From NCBI RefSeq assembly GCF_900700375.1, contig NW_021629815.1, forward strand, positions 1 to 64,000: DNA of 64,000 bases, written 5' to 3'. The notes beneath the pieces were generated by a model. The model was not told where the DNA came from. It was given only the letters and a program-made list of their open reading frames with translations, and made no database searches. The position numbers were made by a program, and so were the translations under genes. Every line of letters begins with the position of its first letter. Positions within the stretch are counted from its first letter, which is position 1. Positions 20,639 to 33,193 of the stretch are shown here, piece after piece. Source of the stretch: Denticeps clupeoides. Lineage: Eukaryota > Chordata > Actinopteri > Clupeiformes > Denticipitidae.

Positions 20639-20758
20639 GCTTACGGACATGCGAGCTGAAGATTGCTCAATCTTGTCTGATCTCAGATGCTAAGAAGGCT
20701 TGGGCCTGGTTAGTACTTGGATGGGAGACTACCTGGGAATACCAGGTGCTGTAAGCTT
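20639..20758 (+). rRNA. 5S rRNA-like single copy
   Basis: One C-type copy between U2-like copies 10 and 11. Its downstream spacer is the ordinary type up to GCTTTGTTAG and then jumps into the U2-module T-tract, marking a crossover there. Confidence 0.8.
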
Positions 20759-20984
20759 TAACTATTGAAAAACTTTTAAAATGAAAGTATTTACATGGCT
20801 TTGTTAGTTTTTTTTTAAGTAAGTTAAGGGGTATTTTCATTCTTTGATATGTTTTCCCGCCTTTTTTTTTTTTTTTTTTTTTTAAACTTCTCTTCAGGTT
20901 TCGTTGTCTGTGCGTGCTCTACAACGATCATTCACAGGCTTGGCTATGGAGTGGGGTGGAGCTGAATCGATTAGGTGGGGTTTT

Positions 20985-21141
20985 CCAGCCCTCGGCCTTA
21001 AGGTGCTACGGACCCTGATGTCAGTTTAATATCTGATACATCATATTAAGCGGATTTTTAGAACAGGGAGTCGGCAATAGGGCCTGCTCCATCCGCTCCA
21101 TTCATCGACCCAGTATTGCATTGCCTCTAGGAGGTGTCCAC
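20985..21141 (+). ncRNA. U2 snRNA-like copy 11
   Basis: The 3' end reads AGGAGGTGTCCAC and is followed by GCAATTAAAAGC; both features are shared only with copy 13. Confidence 0.77.
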
Positions 21142-21287
21142 TTTATTTGTTGTATTGCAATTAAAAGCTTACCACTCCAACTTTTTGCCTTTTCTCCATG
21201 ATAATTTGACAGTAAAGCGGGAGTTTTCACTCTTTGATATGTGTTCAAGCCCGTTGGTTTAAAGTTCAAGATTTTCAAGCAGGGTTT

Positions 21288-21407
21288 GCTTATGGACATG
21301 CCAGCTGAAGATTGCTCAATCTTGTCTGATCTCAGATGCTAAGAAGGCTTGGGCCTGGTTAGTACTTGGATGGGAGACTACCTGGGAATACCAGGTGCTG
21401 TAAGCTT
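21288..21407 (+). rRNA. 5S rRNA-like single copy
   Basis: C-type variant GCTTATGGAC preceded by AGGGTTT, the same as the copy at 23147. The spacer jumps to the U2 T-tract after GCTTTGTTA. Confidence 0.8.
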
Positions 21408-21635
21408 TAACTATTGAAAAACTTTTAAAATGAAAGTATTTACATGGCTTTGTTATTTTTTTTTTTAAGTAAGTTAAGGGGTATTTTCATTCTTTGATAT
21501 GTTTTCCCGCCTTTTTTTTTTTTTTTTTTTTTTTAAACTTCTCTTCAGGTTTCGTTGTCTGTGCGTGCTCTACAACGATCATTCACAGGCTTGGCTATGG
21601 AGTGGGGTGGAGCTGAATCAATTAGGTGGGGTTTT

Positions 21636-21792
21636 CCAGCCCTCGGCCTTAAGGTGCTACGGACCCTGATGTCAGTTTAATATCTGATACATCATATTAA
21701 GCGGATTTTTAGAACAGGGAGTCAACAATAGGGCCTGCTCAATCCGCTCCATTCATCGACCCAGTATTGCATTGCCTCTAGAAGGTGTGCAC
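21636..21792 (+). ncRNA. U2 snRNA-like copy 12
   Basis: Private changes AGTCAACAATAGG and GCTCAATCCG in the stem-loop III region. Confidence 0.77.
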
Positions 21793-21939
21793 TTTATTTG
21801 TTGTATTAAAAATAAAAGCTTACCACTCCAACTTTTTGCCTTTTCTCCATGATAATTTGACAGTAAAGCGGGAGTTTTCACTTTTTGATATGTGTTCAAG
21901 CCCCTTTGGCTTAAAGTTCAAGATTTTCAAGCAGAGTTT

Positions 21940-22619
21940 GTGTACGGACAAACCAGCTGAAGAATGCCCAATCTTGTCTGATCTCAGAAGCTAAGAAGGC
22001 TTGGGCCTGGTTAGTACTTGGATGGGAGACTACCTGGGAATACCAGGTGCTGTAAGCGTTAACTATTGAAAAACTTTTTAAAATAAAAGTATTTACATGG
22101 CTTTGTTAGCTTTTTTTGCCTTTTCTCCATCATAATTTGACAGTAAAGCGGGAGTTTTCACTCTTTGATATGTGTTCAAGCCCCTTTGGTTTAAAGTTCA
22201 AGATTTTCAAGCAGAGTTTGTGTACGGACATGCCAGCTGAAGATTGCCCAATCTTGTCTGATCTCAGAAGCTAAGAAGGCTTGGGCCTGGTTAGTACTTG
22301 GATGGGAGACTACGTGGGAATGCCATGCGCTGTAAGCTTTAAATATTGAAATACTTTTAAAATGAAAGTATTTACATGGCTTTGTTAGCTTTTTTTTGCC
22401 TATTCTCCATCATAATTTGACAGTAAAGCGGGAGTTTTCACTCTTTGATATGTGTTCAAGCCCCTTTGGTTTAAAGTTCAAGATTTTCAAGCAGAGTTTG
22501 TGTATGGACAAACCAACTGAAGAATGCCCAATCTTGTCTGATCTCAGAAGCTAAGAAGGCTTGGGCCTGGTTAGTACTTGGATGGGAGACTACCTGGGAA
22601 TACCAGGTGCTGTAAGCTT
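21940..22619 (+). rRNA. 5S rRNA-like block: 3 copies
   Basis: Starts 21940 (A), 22220 (B), 22500 (D 5' half, C-like 3' half). GCTGTAAGCGTTAAC after the first copy and CCATGCGCTG in the second match 19547 and 19809, so the segment derives from that neighbourhood. Confidence 0.82.
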
Positions 22620-22843
22620 TAACTATTGAAAAACTTTTAAAATGAAGTATTTACATGGCTTTGTTAGTTTTTTTTTAAGTAAGTTAAGGGGTATTTTCAT
22701 TCTTTGATATGTTTTCCCGCCTTTTTTTTTTTTTTTTTTTTTAAACTTCTCTTCAGGTTTCGTTGTCTGTGCTTGCTCTACAACGATCATTCACAGGCTT
22801 GGCTATGGAGTGGGGTGGAGCTGAATCGATTAGGTGGGGTTTT

Positions 22844-23000
22844 CCAGCCCTCGGCCTTAAGGTGCTACGGACCCTGATGTCAGTTTAATATCTGATACAT
22901 CATATTAAGGGGATTTTTAGAACAGGGAGTCGGCAATAGGGCCTGCTCCATCCGCTCCATTCATCGACCCAGTATTGCATTGCCTCTAGGAGGTGTCCAC
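22844..23000 (+). ncRNA. U2 snRNA-like copy 13
   Basis: Twin of copy 11 (AGGTGTCCAC, GCAATTAAAAGC) plus the private change TTAAGGGGATTT. Confidence 0.77.
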
Positions 23001-23146
23001 TTTATTTGTTGTATTGCAATTAAAAGCTTACCACTCCAACTTTTTGCCTTTTCTCCATGATAATTTGACAGTAAAGCGGGAGTTTTCACTCTTTGATATG
23101 TGTTCAAGCCCGTTGGTTTAAAGTTCAAGATTTTCAAGCAGGGTTT

Positions 23147-23266
23147 GCTTATGGACATGCCAGCTGAAGATTGCTCAATCTTGTCTGATCTCAGATGCTA
23201 AGAAGGCTTGGGCCTGGTTAGTACTTGGATGGGAGACTACGTGGGAATGCCAGGTGCTGTAAGCTT
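23147..23266 (+). rRNA. 5S rRNA-like single copy
   Basis: C-type 5' half (GCTTATGGAC) with D-type 3' half (ACTACGTGGGAATGCC), so a crossover inside the gene. Confidence 0.8.
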
Positions 23267-23496
23267 TAACTATTGTAAAACTTTTAAAATGTAAGTATTT
23301 ACATCACTTTGTTAACTTTTTTTTTAAAGTAAGTTAAGGGGTATTTTCATTCTTTGATATGTTTTCCCGCCTTTTTTCTTTTTCTTTTTTTTTTTAAACT
23401 TCTCTTCAGGTTTCTTTGTCTGTGCGTGCTCTACAACGATCATTCACAGGCTTGGCTATGGAGTGGGGTGGAGCTGAATCGATTAGGTGGGGTTTT

Positions 23497-23653
23497 CCAG
23501 TCCTCGGCCTTAAGGTGCTACGGACCCTGATGTCAGTTTAATATCTGATACATCATATTAAGCGGATTTTTAGAACAGGGAGACGGCAATAGGGCCTGCT
23601 CCATCCGCTCCATTCATCGACCCAGTATTGCAGTGCCTCTAGAAGGTGTGCAC
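23497..23653 (+). ncRNA. U2 snRNA-like copy 14
   Basis: Private changes CAGTCCTCGG, GGGAGACGGC and GCAGTGCCTC. The last moves the stem-loop IV loop away from real U2. Confidence 0.77.
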
Positions 23654-23800
23654 TTTATTTGTTGTATTGCAAATAAAAGCTTACCACTCCAACTTTTTGC
23701 CTTTTCTCCATGATAATTTGACAGTAAAGCGGGAGTTTTCACTCTTTGATATGTGTTCAAGCCCCTTTGGCTTAAAGTTCAAGATTTTCAAGCAGAGTTT

Positions 23801-25871
23801 GTGTACGGACAAACCAGCTGAAGACTGCCCAATCCTGTCTGATCTCAGAAGCTAAGAAGGCTTGGGCCTGGTTAGTACTTGGATGGGAGACTACGAGGCA
23901 ATGCCATGTGCTGTAAGCTTTAACTATTGAAAAACTTTTAAAATGAAAGTATTTACATGGCTTTGTTAGCTTTTTTTGCCTTTTCTCCATCATAATTTGA
24001 CAGTAAAGCGGGAGTTTTCACTCTTTGATATGTGTTCAAGCCCCTTTGGCTTAAAGTTCAAGATTTTCAAGCAGAGATTGTGTACGGACAAACCAGCTGA
24101 AGAATGCCCAATCATGTCTGATCTCAGAAGCTAAGAAGGCTTGGGCCTGGTTAGTAGTTGGATGGGAGACTACCTGGGAATACCAGGTGCTGTAAGCTTT
24201 AACTATTGAAAAACTTTTAAAATGAAAGTATTTACATGGCTTTGTTAGCTTTTTTTGCCTTTTCTCCATCATAATTTGACATTAAAGCGGGAGTTTTCAC
24301 TCTTTGATATGTGTTCAAGCCCGTTGGTGTAAAGTTCAAGATTTTCAAGCAGAATTTGCTTACGGACATGACAGCTGAAGATTGCTCAATCATGTCTGAT
24401 CTCAGAAGCTAAGAAGGCTTGGGCCTGGTTAGTAGTTGGATGGGAGACTACCTGGGAATACCAGGTGCTGTAAGCTTTAACTATTGAAAAACTTTTAAAA
24501 TGAAAGTATTTACATTGCTTTGTTAGCTTTTTTTGCCTTTTCTCCATCATAATTTGACATTAAAGTGGGAGTTTTCACTCTTTGATATGTGTTCAAGCCC
24601 GTTGGTGTAAAGTTCAAGATTTTCAAGCAGAGTTTGCTTACGGACATGCCAGCTGAAGATTGCTCAATCTTGTCTGATCTCAGAAGCTAAGAAGGCTTGG
24701 AACTGGTTAGTACTTGGATGGGAGACAACCTGGGAATACCAGGTGCTGTAAGCTTTAACTATTGAAAAACTTTTAAAATGAAAGTATTTACATGGCTTTG
24801 TTAGCTTTTTTTGCCCTTTCTCCATCATAATTTGACAGTGAAGCAGGAGTTTTCACTCTTTGATATGTGTTCAAGCCCGTTGGTTTAAAGTTCAAGATTT
24901 TCAAGCACAGTTTGCTTACGGACCGGCCAGCTGAAGATTGCTCAATCTTGTCTGATCTCAGATGCTAAGAAGGCTTGGGCCTGGTTAGTACTTGGATGGG
25001 AGACTACCTGGGAATACCAGGTGCTGTAAGCTTTAACTATTGAAAAACTTTTAAAATGAAAGTATTTACATGGCTTTGTTAGCTTTTTTTGCCTTTTCTC
25101 CATCATAATTTGACAGTAAAGCGGGAGTTTTCACTCTTTGATATGTGTTCAAGCCCCTTTGGTTTAAAGTTCAAGATTTTCAAGCAGAGTTTGTGTACGT
25201 ACATGCCAGCTGAAGATTGCCCAATCTTGTCTGATCTCAGAAGCTCAGAAGGCTTGGGCCTGGTTAGTACTTGGATGGGAGACTACGTGGGAATGCCACG
25301 TGCTGTAAGCTTTAAATATTGAAAAACCTTTAAAATGAAAGTATTTACATGGCTTTGTTAGCTTTTTTTGCCTTTTCTCCATCATAATTTGACAGTAAAG
25401 CGGGAGTTTTCACTCTTTGATATGTGTTCAAGCCCCTTTGGTTTTAAAGTTCAAGATTTTCAAGCAGAGTTTGCTTACGGACATGCCAGCTGAAGATTGC
25501 TCAATCTTGTCTGATCTCAGAAGCTAAGAAGGCTTGGGACTGGTTAGTACTTGGATCGGAGACTACCTGGGAATACCATGTGCTGTAAGCTTTAACTATT
25601 GAAAAACTTTTAAAATGAAAGTATTTACATGGGTTTGTTAGCTTTTTTTGCCTATTCTCCATCATAATTTGACAGTAAAGCAGGAGTTTTCACTCTTTGA
25701 TATGTGTTCAAGCCCCTTTGGTTTAAAGTTCAAGATTTTCAAGCAGAGTTTGTGTATGGACAAACCAGCTGAAGAATGCCCAATCTTGTCTGATCTCAGA
25801 AGCTAAGAAGGCTCTGGCCTGGTTAGTACTTGGATGGGAGACCACGTGGGAATGCCAGGTGCTGTAAGCTT
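23801..25871 (+). rRNA. 5S rRNA-like block: 8 copies
   Basis: Starts 23801 (A), 24080 (A), 24358 (C), 24636 (C), 24914 (C), 25193 (B), 25473 (C), 25752 (D). One of two longest runs without a U2 module. Three adjacent C copies suggest local monomer expansion; the spacers before 24358 and 24636 share GACATTAAAG. Confidence 0.83.
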
Positions 25872-26099
25872 TAACTATTGAAAAACTTTTAAAATGTAAG
25901 TATTTACATCACTTTGTTGACTTTTTTTTTAAGGTAAGTTAAGGGGTATTTTCATTCTTTGATATGTTTTCCCGCCTTTTTTCTTTTTTTTTTTTTTTAA
26001 ACTTCTCTTCAGGTTTCTTTGTCTGTGCGTGCTCTACAACGATCATTCACAGGCTTGGCTATGGAGTGGGGTGGAGCTGAATCGATTAGGTGGGGTTTT

Positions 26100-26256
26100 C
26101 CAGCCCTCGGCCTTAAGGTGCTACGCACCCTGATGTCAGTTTAATATATGATACATCATATTAAGCGGATTTTTAGAACAGGGAGTCGGCAATAGGGCCT
26201 GCTCCATCCGCTCCATTCATCGACCCAGTATTGCATTGCCTCTAGAAGGTGTGCAC
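26100..26256 (+). ncRNA. U2 snRNA-like copy 15
   Basis: CTACGCACCC, shared with copies 16, 19, 22 and 25, and private ATATATGATAC in the core otherwise shared with real U2. Confidence 0.77.
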
Positions 26257-26403
26257 TTTATTTGTTGTATTACAAATAAAAGCTTACCACTCCAACTTTT
26301 TGCCTTTTCTCCATGATAATTTGACAGTAAAGAGGGAGTTTTCACTCTTTCATATGTGTTCAAGCCCCTTTGGCTTAAAGTTCAAGATTTTCAAGCAGAG
26401 TTT

Positions 26404-27638
26404 GTGTACGGACAAACCAGCTGAAGACTGCCCAATCCTGTCTGATCTCAGAAGCTAAGAAGGCTTGGGCCTGGTTAGTACTTGGATGGGAGACTACGAG
26501 GCAATGCCATGTGCTGTAAGCTTTAACTATTGAAAAACTTTTAAAATGAAAGTATTTACATGGCTTTGTTAGCTTTTTTTGCCTTTTCTCCATCATAATT
26601 TGACAGTAAAGCGGGAGTTTTCACTCTTTGATATGTGTTCAAGCCCCTTTGGCTTAAAGTTCAAGATTTTCAAGCAGAGATTGTGTACGGACAAACCAGC
26701 TGAAGAATGCCCAATCATGTCTGATCTCAGAAGCTAAGAAGGCTTGGGCCTGGTTAGTACTTGGATGGGAGACTACCTGGGAATACCAGGTGCTGTAAGC
26801 TTTAACTATTGAAAAACTTTTAAAATGAAAGTATTTACATTGCTTTGTTAGCTTTTTTTGCCTTTTCTCCATCATAATTTGACATTAAAGCGGGAGTTTT
26901 CACTCTTTGATATGTGTTCAAGCCCGTTGGTGTAAAGTTCAAGATTTTCAAGCAGAGTTTGCTTACGGACATGCCAGCTGAAGATTGCTCAATCTTGTCT
27001 GATCTCAGATGCTAAGAAGGCTTGGGCCTGGCTAGTACTTGGATGGGAGACTACCTGGGAATACCAGGTGCTGTAAGCTTTAACTATTGAAAAACTTTTA
27101 AAATGAAAGTATTTACATGGCTTTGTTAGCTTTTTTTGCCTTTTCTCCATCATAATTTGACAGTAAAGCGGGAGTTTTCACTCTTTGATATGTGTTCAAG
27201 CCCCTTTGGTTTAAAGTTCAAGATTTTCAAGCAGAGTTTGCTTACGGACATGCCAGCTGAAGATTGCTCAATCTTGTCTGATCTCAGAAGCTAAGAAGGC
27301 TTGGGACTGGTTAGTACTTGGATCGGAGACTACCTGGGAATACCAGGTGCTGTAAGCTTTAACTATTGAAAAACTTTTAAAATGAAAGTATTTACATGGG
27401 TTTGTTAGCTTTTTTTGCCTATTCTCCATCATAATTTGACAGTAAAGCGGGAGTTTTCACTCTTTGATATGTGTTCAAGCCCCTTTGGTTTAAAGTTCAA
27501 GATTTTCAAGCAGAGTTTGTGTATGGACAAACCAGCTGAAGAATGCCCAATCTTGTCTGATCTCAGAAGCTAAGAAGGCTCTGGCCTGGTTAGTACTTGG
27601 ATGGGAGACCACGTGGGAATGCCAGGTGCTGTAAGCTT
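26404..27638 (+). rRNA. 5S rRNA-like block: 5 copies
   Basis: Starts 26404 (A), 26683 (A), 26961 (C), 27240 (C), 27519 (D). The first copy reads GACTACGAGGCAATGCC, shared with 23801. Confidence 0.82.
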
Positions 27639-27865
27639 TAACTATTGAAAAACTTTTAAAATGTAAGTATTTACATCACTTTGTTGACTTTTTTTTTAAG
27701 GTAAGTTAAGGGGTATTTTCATTCTTTGATATGTTTTCCCGCCTTTTTTCTTTTTTTTTTTTTTAAACTTCTCTTCAGGTTTCTTTGTCTGTGCGTGCTC
27801 TACAAAGATCATTCACAGGCTTGGCTATGGAGTGGGGTGGAGCTGAATCGATTAGGTGGGGTTTT

Positions 27866-28022
27866 CCAGCCCTCGGCCTTAAGGTGCTACGCACCCTGAT
27901 GTCAGTTTAATATCTGATACATCATATTAAGCGGATTTTTAGAACAGGGAGTCGGCAATAGGGCCTGCTCCATCCGCTCCATTCATCGACCCAGTATTGC
28001 ATTGCCTCTAGAAGGTGTGCAC
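27866..28022 (+). ncRNA. U2 snRNA-like copy 16
   Basis: CTACGCACCC variant; upstream block with CTACAAAGATC. Confidence 0.77.
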
Positions 28023-28169
28023 TTTATTTGTTGTATTACAAATAAAAGCTTACCACTCCAACTTTTTGCCTTTTCTCCATGATAATTTGACAGTAAAGCG
28101 GGAGTTTTCACTCTTTGATATGTGTTCAAGCCCCTTTGGTTTAAAGTTCAAGATTTTCAAGCAGAGTTT

Positions 28170-28568
28170 GCTTACGGACATGCCAGCTGAAGATTGATCA
28201 ATCTTGTCTGATCTCAGAAGCTAAGAAAGCTTGGGACTGGTTAGTACTTGGATCGGAGACTACCTGGGAATACCAGGTGCTGTAAGCTTTAACTATTGAA
28301 AAACTTTTAAAATGAAAGTATTTACATGGGTTTGTTAGCTTTTTTTGCCTATTCTCCATCATAATTTGACAGTAAAGCGGGAGTTTTCACTCTTTGATAT
28401 GTGTTCAAGCCCCTTTGGTTTAAAGTTCAAGATTTTCAAGCAGAGTTTGTGTATGGACAAACCAGCTGAAGAATGCCCAATCTTGTCTGATCTCAGAAGC
28501 TAAGAAGGCTTGGGCCTGGTTAGTACTTGGATGGGAGACTACGTGGGAATGCCAGGTGCTGTAAGCTT
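28170..28568 (+). rRNA. 5S rRNA-like block: 2 copies
   Basis: Starts 28170 (C, with TTGATCAATC and GGATCGGAGAC) and 28449 (D). GGATCGG alters the promoter C-block in this and several other C copies. Confidence 0.81.
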
Positions 28569-28795
28569 TAACTATTGTAAAACTTTTAAAATGTAAGTAT
28601 TTACATCATTTTGTTAACTTTTTTTTTAAAGTAAATTAAGGGGTATTTTAATTCTTTGATATGTTTTCCCGCCTTTTTTCTTTTTTTTTTTTTTAATCTT
28701 CTCTTCAGGTTTCTTTGTCTGTGCGTCCTCTACAACGATCATTCACAGGCTTGGCTATGGAGTGGGGTGGAGCTGAATCGATTAGGTGGGGATTT

Positions 28796-28952
28796 CCAGC
28801 CCTCGGCCTTAAGGTGCTACGGACCCTGATGTCAGTTTAATATCTGATACATCATATTAAGCGGATTTTTAGAACAGGGAGTCGGCAATAGGGCATGCTC
28901 CATCCGCTCCATTCATCGACCCAGTATTGCATTGCCTCTAGAAGGTGTGCAC
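28796..28952 (+). ncRNA. U2 snRNA-like copy 17
   Basis: GGGCATGCTCC variant. The upstream block has GTGCGTCCTCTAC. Confidence 0.77.
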
Positions 28953-29099
28953 TTTATTTGTTGTATTACAAATAAAAGCTTACCACTCCAACTTTTTGCC
29001 TTTTCTCCATGATAATTTGACAGTAAAGCGGGAGTTTTCACTCTTTGATATGTGTTCAAGCCCCTTTGGCTTAAAGTTCAAGATTTTCAAGCAGAGTTT

Positions 29100-31172
29100 G
29101 TTTACGGACAAACCAGCTGAAGACTGCCCAATCCTGTCTGATCTCAGAAGCTAAGAAGGCTTGGGCCTGGTTAGTACTTGGATGGGAGACTACGAGGGAA
29201 TGCCATGTGCTGTAAGCTTTAACTATTGAAAAACTTTTAAAATGAAAGTATTTACATGGCTTTGTTAGCTTTTTTTTGCCTTTTCTCCATCATAATTTGA
29301 CAGTAAAGCGGGAGCTTTCACTCTTTGATATGTGTTCAAGCCCCTTTGGCTTAAAGTTCAAGATTTTCAAGCAGAGATTGTGTACGGACAAACCAGCTGA
29401 AGAATGCCCAATCATGTCTGATCTCAGAAGCTAAGAAGGCTTGGGCCTGGTTAGTACTTGGATGGGAGACTACCTGGGAATACCAGGTGCTGTAAGCTTT
29501 AACTATTGAAAAACTTTTAAAATGAAAGTATTTACATTGCTTTGTTAGCTTTTTTTGCCTTTTCTCCATCATAATTTGACAGTAAAGCGGGAGTTTTCAC
29601 TCTTTGATATGTGTTCAAGCCCGTTGGTGTAAAGTTCAAGATTTTCAAGCAGAGTTTGCTTACGGACATGCCAGCTGAAGATTGCTCAATCTTGTCTGAT
29701 CTCAGATGCTAAGAAGGCTTGGGCCTGGTTAGTACTTGGATGGGAGACTACCTGCGAATACCAGGTGCTGTAAGCTTTAACTATTGAAAAACTTTTAAAA
29801 TGAAAGTATTTACATGGCTTTGTTAGCTTTTTTTGCCTTTTCTCCATCATAATTTGACAGTAAAGCGGGAGTTTTCACTCTTTGATATGTGTTCAAGCCC
29901 CTTTGGTTTAAAGTTCAAGATTTTCAAGCAGAGTTTGTGTACGGACATGCCAGCTGAAGATTGCCCAATCTCGTCTGATCTCAGAGGCTAAGAAGGCTTG
30001 GGCCTGATTAGTACTTGGATGGGAGACTACGTGGGTATGCCATGTGCTGTAAGCTTTAAATATTGAAAAACTTTTAAAATGAAAGTATTTACAGGGCTTT
30101 GTTAGCTTTTTTTGCCTTTTCTCCATCATAATTTGACAGTAAAGCGGGAGTTTTCACTCTTTGATATGTGTTCAAGCCCCTTTGGCTTAAAGTTCAAGAT
30201 TTTCAAGCAGAGTTTGTGTACGGACAAACCAGCTGAAGACTGCCCAATCCTGTCTGATCTCAGAAGCTAAGAAGTCTTGGGCCTGGTTAGTACTTGGATG
30301 GGAGACTACCTGGGAATACCAAGTGCTGTAAGCTTTAACTATTGAAAAACTTTTAAAATGAAAGTATTTACATGGCTTTGTTAGCTTTTTTTGCCTTTTC
30401 TCCATCATAATTTGACAGTAAAGCGGGAGTTTTCACTCTTTGATATGTGTTCAAGCCCGTTGGTTTAAAGTTCAAGATTTTCAAGCAGAGTTTGCTGTAC
30501 GGACATGCCAGCTGAAGATTGCTCAATCTTGTCTGATCTCAGATGCTAAGAAGGCTTGGGCCTGGTTAGTACTTGGATGGGAGACTACCTGGGAATACCA
30601 GGTGCTGTAAGCTTTAACTATTGAAAAACTTTTAAAATGAAAGTATTTACATGGCTTTGTTAGCTTTTTTTGCCTTTTCTCCATCATAATTTGACAGTAA
30701 AGCGGGAGTTTTCACTCTTTGATATGTGTTCAAGCCCCTTTGGTTTAAAGTTCAAGATTTTCAAGCAGAGTTTGTGTACGGACATGCCAGCTGAAGATTG
30801 CCCAATCTTGTCTGATCTCAGAAGCTAAGAAGGCTTGGGCCTGGTTAGTACTTGGATGGGAGACTACGTGGGAATGCCATGTGCTGTAAGCTTTAAATAT
30901 TGAAAAACTTTTAAAATGAAAGTATTTACATGGCTTTGTTAGCTTTTTTTGCCTTTTCTCCATCATAATTTGACAGTAAAGCGGGAGTTTTCACTCTTTG
31001 ATATGTGTTCAAGCCCCTTTGGCTTAAAGTTCAAGATTTTTAAGCAGAGTTTGTGTACGGACAAACCAGCTGAAGACTGCCCAATCCTGTCTGATCTCAG
31101 AAGCTAAGAAGGCTTGGGCCTGGTTAGTACTTGGATGGGAGACTACCTGGGAATACCAGGTGCTGTAAGCTT
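29100..31172 (+). rRNA. 5S rRNA-like block: 8 copies
   Basis: Starts 29100 (A-like, GTTTACGG), 29380 (A), 29658 (C), 29937 (B), 30216 (A), 30494 (C-like, GCTGTACGG), 30774 (B), 31053 (A). The sub-block C-B-A occurs twice in a row (29658 and 30494), a doubled three-monomer unit. Confidence 0.82.
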
Positions 31173-31400
31173 TAACTATTGTAAAACTTTTAAAATGTAA
31201 GTATTTACATCACTTTTGTTAACTTTTTTTTAAAAATAAGTTAAGGGGTATTTTGATTCTTTGATATGTTTTCCCGCCTTTTTTCTTTTTTTTTTTTTTA
31301 AACTACTCTTCAGGTTTCTTTGTCTGTGCGTGCTCTACAACGATCATTCACAGGCTTGGCTATGGAGTGGGGTGGAGCTGAATCGATTAGGTGGGGTTTT

Positions 31401-31557
31401 CCAGCCCTCGTCCTTAAGGTGCTACGGACCCTGATGTCAGTTTAATATCTGATACATCATATTAAGCGGATTTTTAGAACAGGGAGTCGGCAATAGGGCA
31501 TGCTCCATCCGCTCCATTCATCAACCCAGTATTGCATTGCCTCTAGAAGGTGTGCAC
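31401..31557 (+). ncRNA. U2 snRNA-like copy 18
   Basis: Private changes CTCGTCCTT and CATCAACCC; CATGCTCC variant. Confidence 0.76.
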
Positions 31558-31704
31558 TTTATTTGTTGTATTACAAATAAAAGCTTACCACTCCAACTTT
31601 TTGCCTTTTCTCCATGATAATTTGACAGTAAAGCGGGAGTTTTCACTCTTTGATATGTGTTCAAGCCCCTTTGGCTTAAAGTTCAAGATTTTCAAGCAGA
31701 GTTT

Positions 31705-32662
31705 GCTTACGGACATGCCAGCTGAAGATTGCTCAATCTTGTCTGATCTCAGATGCTAAGAAGGCTTGGGCCTGGTTTGTACTTGGATGGGAGACTACCT
31801 GGGAATACCAGGTGCTGTAAGCTTTAACTATTGAAAAACTTTTAAAATGAAAGTATTTACATGGCTTTGTTAGCTTTTTTTGCCTTTTCTCCATCATAAT
31901 TTGACAGTAAAGCGGGAGTTTTCACTCTTTGATATGTGTTCAAGCCCCTTTGGTTTAAAGTTCAAGATTTTCAAGCAGAGTTTGTGTACGGACATGCCAG
32001 CTGAAGATTGCCCAATCTTGTCTGATCTCAGAAGCTAAGAAGGCTTGGGCCTGGTTAGTACTTGGATGGGAGACTACGTGGGAATGCCATGTGCTGTAAG
32101 CTTTAAATATTGAAAAACCTTTAAAATGAAAGTATTTACATGGCTTTGTTAGCTTTTTTTGCCTTTTCTCCATCATAATTTGACAGTTAAGCGGGAGTTT
32201 TCACTCTTCAATATGTGTTCAAGCCCCTTAGGTTTTAAAGTTTAAGATTTTCAAGCAGAGTTTGCTTACGGACATGCCAGCTGAAGATTGCTCAATCTTG
32301 TCTGATCTCAGAAGCTAAGAAGGCTTGGGACTGGTTAGTACTTGGATCGGAGACTACCTGGGAATACCAGGTGCTGTAAGCTTTAACTATTGAAAAACTT
32401 TTAAAATGAAAGTATTTACATGGGTTTGTTAGCTTTTTTTGCCTATTCTCCATCATAATTTGACAGTAAAGCGGGAGTTTTCGCTCTTTGATATGTGTTC
32501 AAGCCCCTTTGGTTTAAAGTTCAAGATTTTCAAGCAGAGTTTGTGTATGGACAAACCAGCTGAAGAATTCCCAATCTTGTCTGATCTCAGAAGCTAAGAA
32601 GGCTTGGGCCTGGTTAGTACTTGGATGGGAGACTACGTGGGAATGCCAGGTGCTGTAAGCTT
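31705..32662 (+). rRNA. 5S rRNA-like block: 4 copies
   Basis: Starts 31705 (C), 31984 (B), 32264 (C), 32543 (D). CCTGGTTTGTACTTGG in the first changes the internal promoter. The spacer marker GACAGTTAAGCGGG recurs near 36650 and 39910. Confidence 0.82.
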
Positions 32663-32890
32663 TAACTATTGTAAAACTTTTAAAATGTAAGTATTTACAT
32701 CACTTTGTTAACTTTTTTTTTAAAGTAAGTTGAGGGGTATTTTCATTCTTTGATATGTTTTCCTGCCTTTTTTCTTTCTTTTTTTTTTTAAACTTCTCTT
32801 CAGGTTTCTTTGTCTGTGCGTGCTCTACAACGATCATTCACAGGCTTGGCTATGGAGTGGGGTGGAGCTGAATCGATTAGGTGGGGTTTT

Positions 32891-33047
32891 CCAGCCCTCG
32901 GCCTTAAGGTGCTACGCACCCTGATGTCAGTTTAATATCTGATACATCATATTAAGCGGATTTTTAGAACAGGGAGTCGGCAATAGGGCCTGCTCCATCC
33001 GCTCCATTCATCGACCCAGTATTGCATTGCCTCTAGAAGGTGTGCAC
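32891..33047 (+). ncRNA. U2 snRNA-like copy 19
   Basis: CTACGCACCC variant; paralogue of copy 22, with the same TTTTCCTGCC and TTCTTTC interruption of the upstream T-tract. Confidence 0.77.
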
Positions 33048-33193
33048 TTTATTTGTTGTATTACAAATAAAAGCTTACCACTCCAACTTTTTGCCTTTTC
33101 TCCATGATAATTTGACAGTAAAGCGGGAGTTTTCACTCTTTGATATGTGTTCAAGCCCGTTGGTTTAAAGTTCAAGATTTTCAAGCAGAGTTT

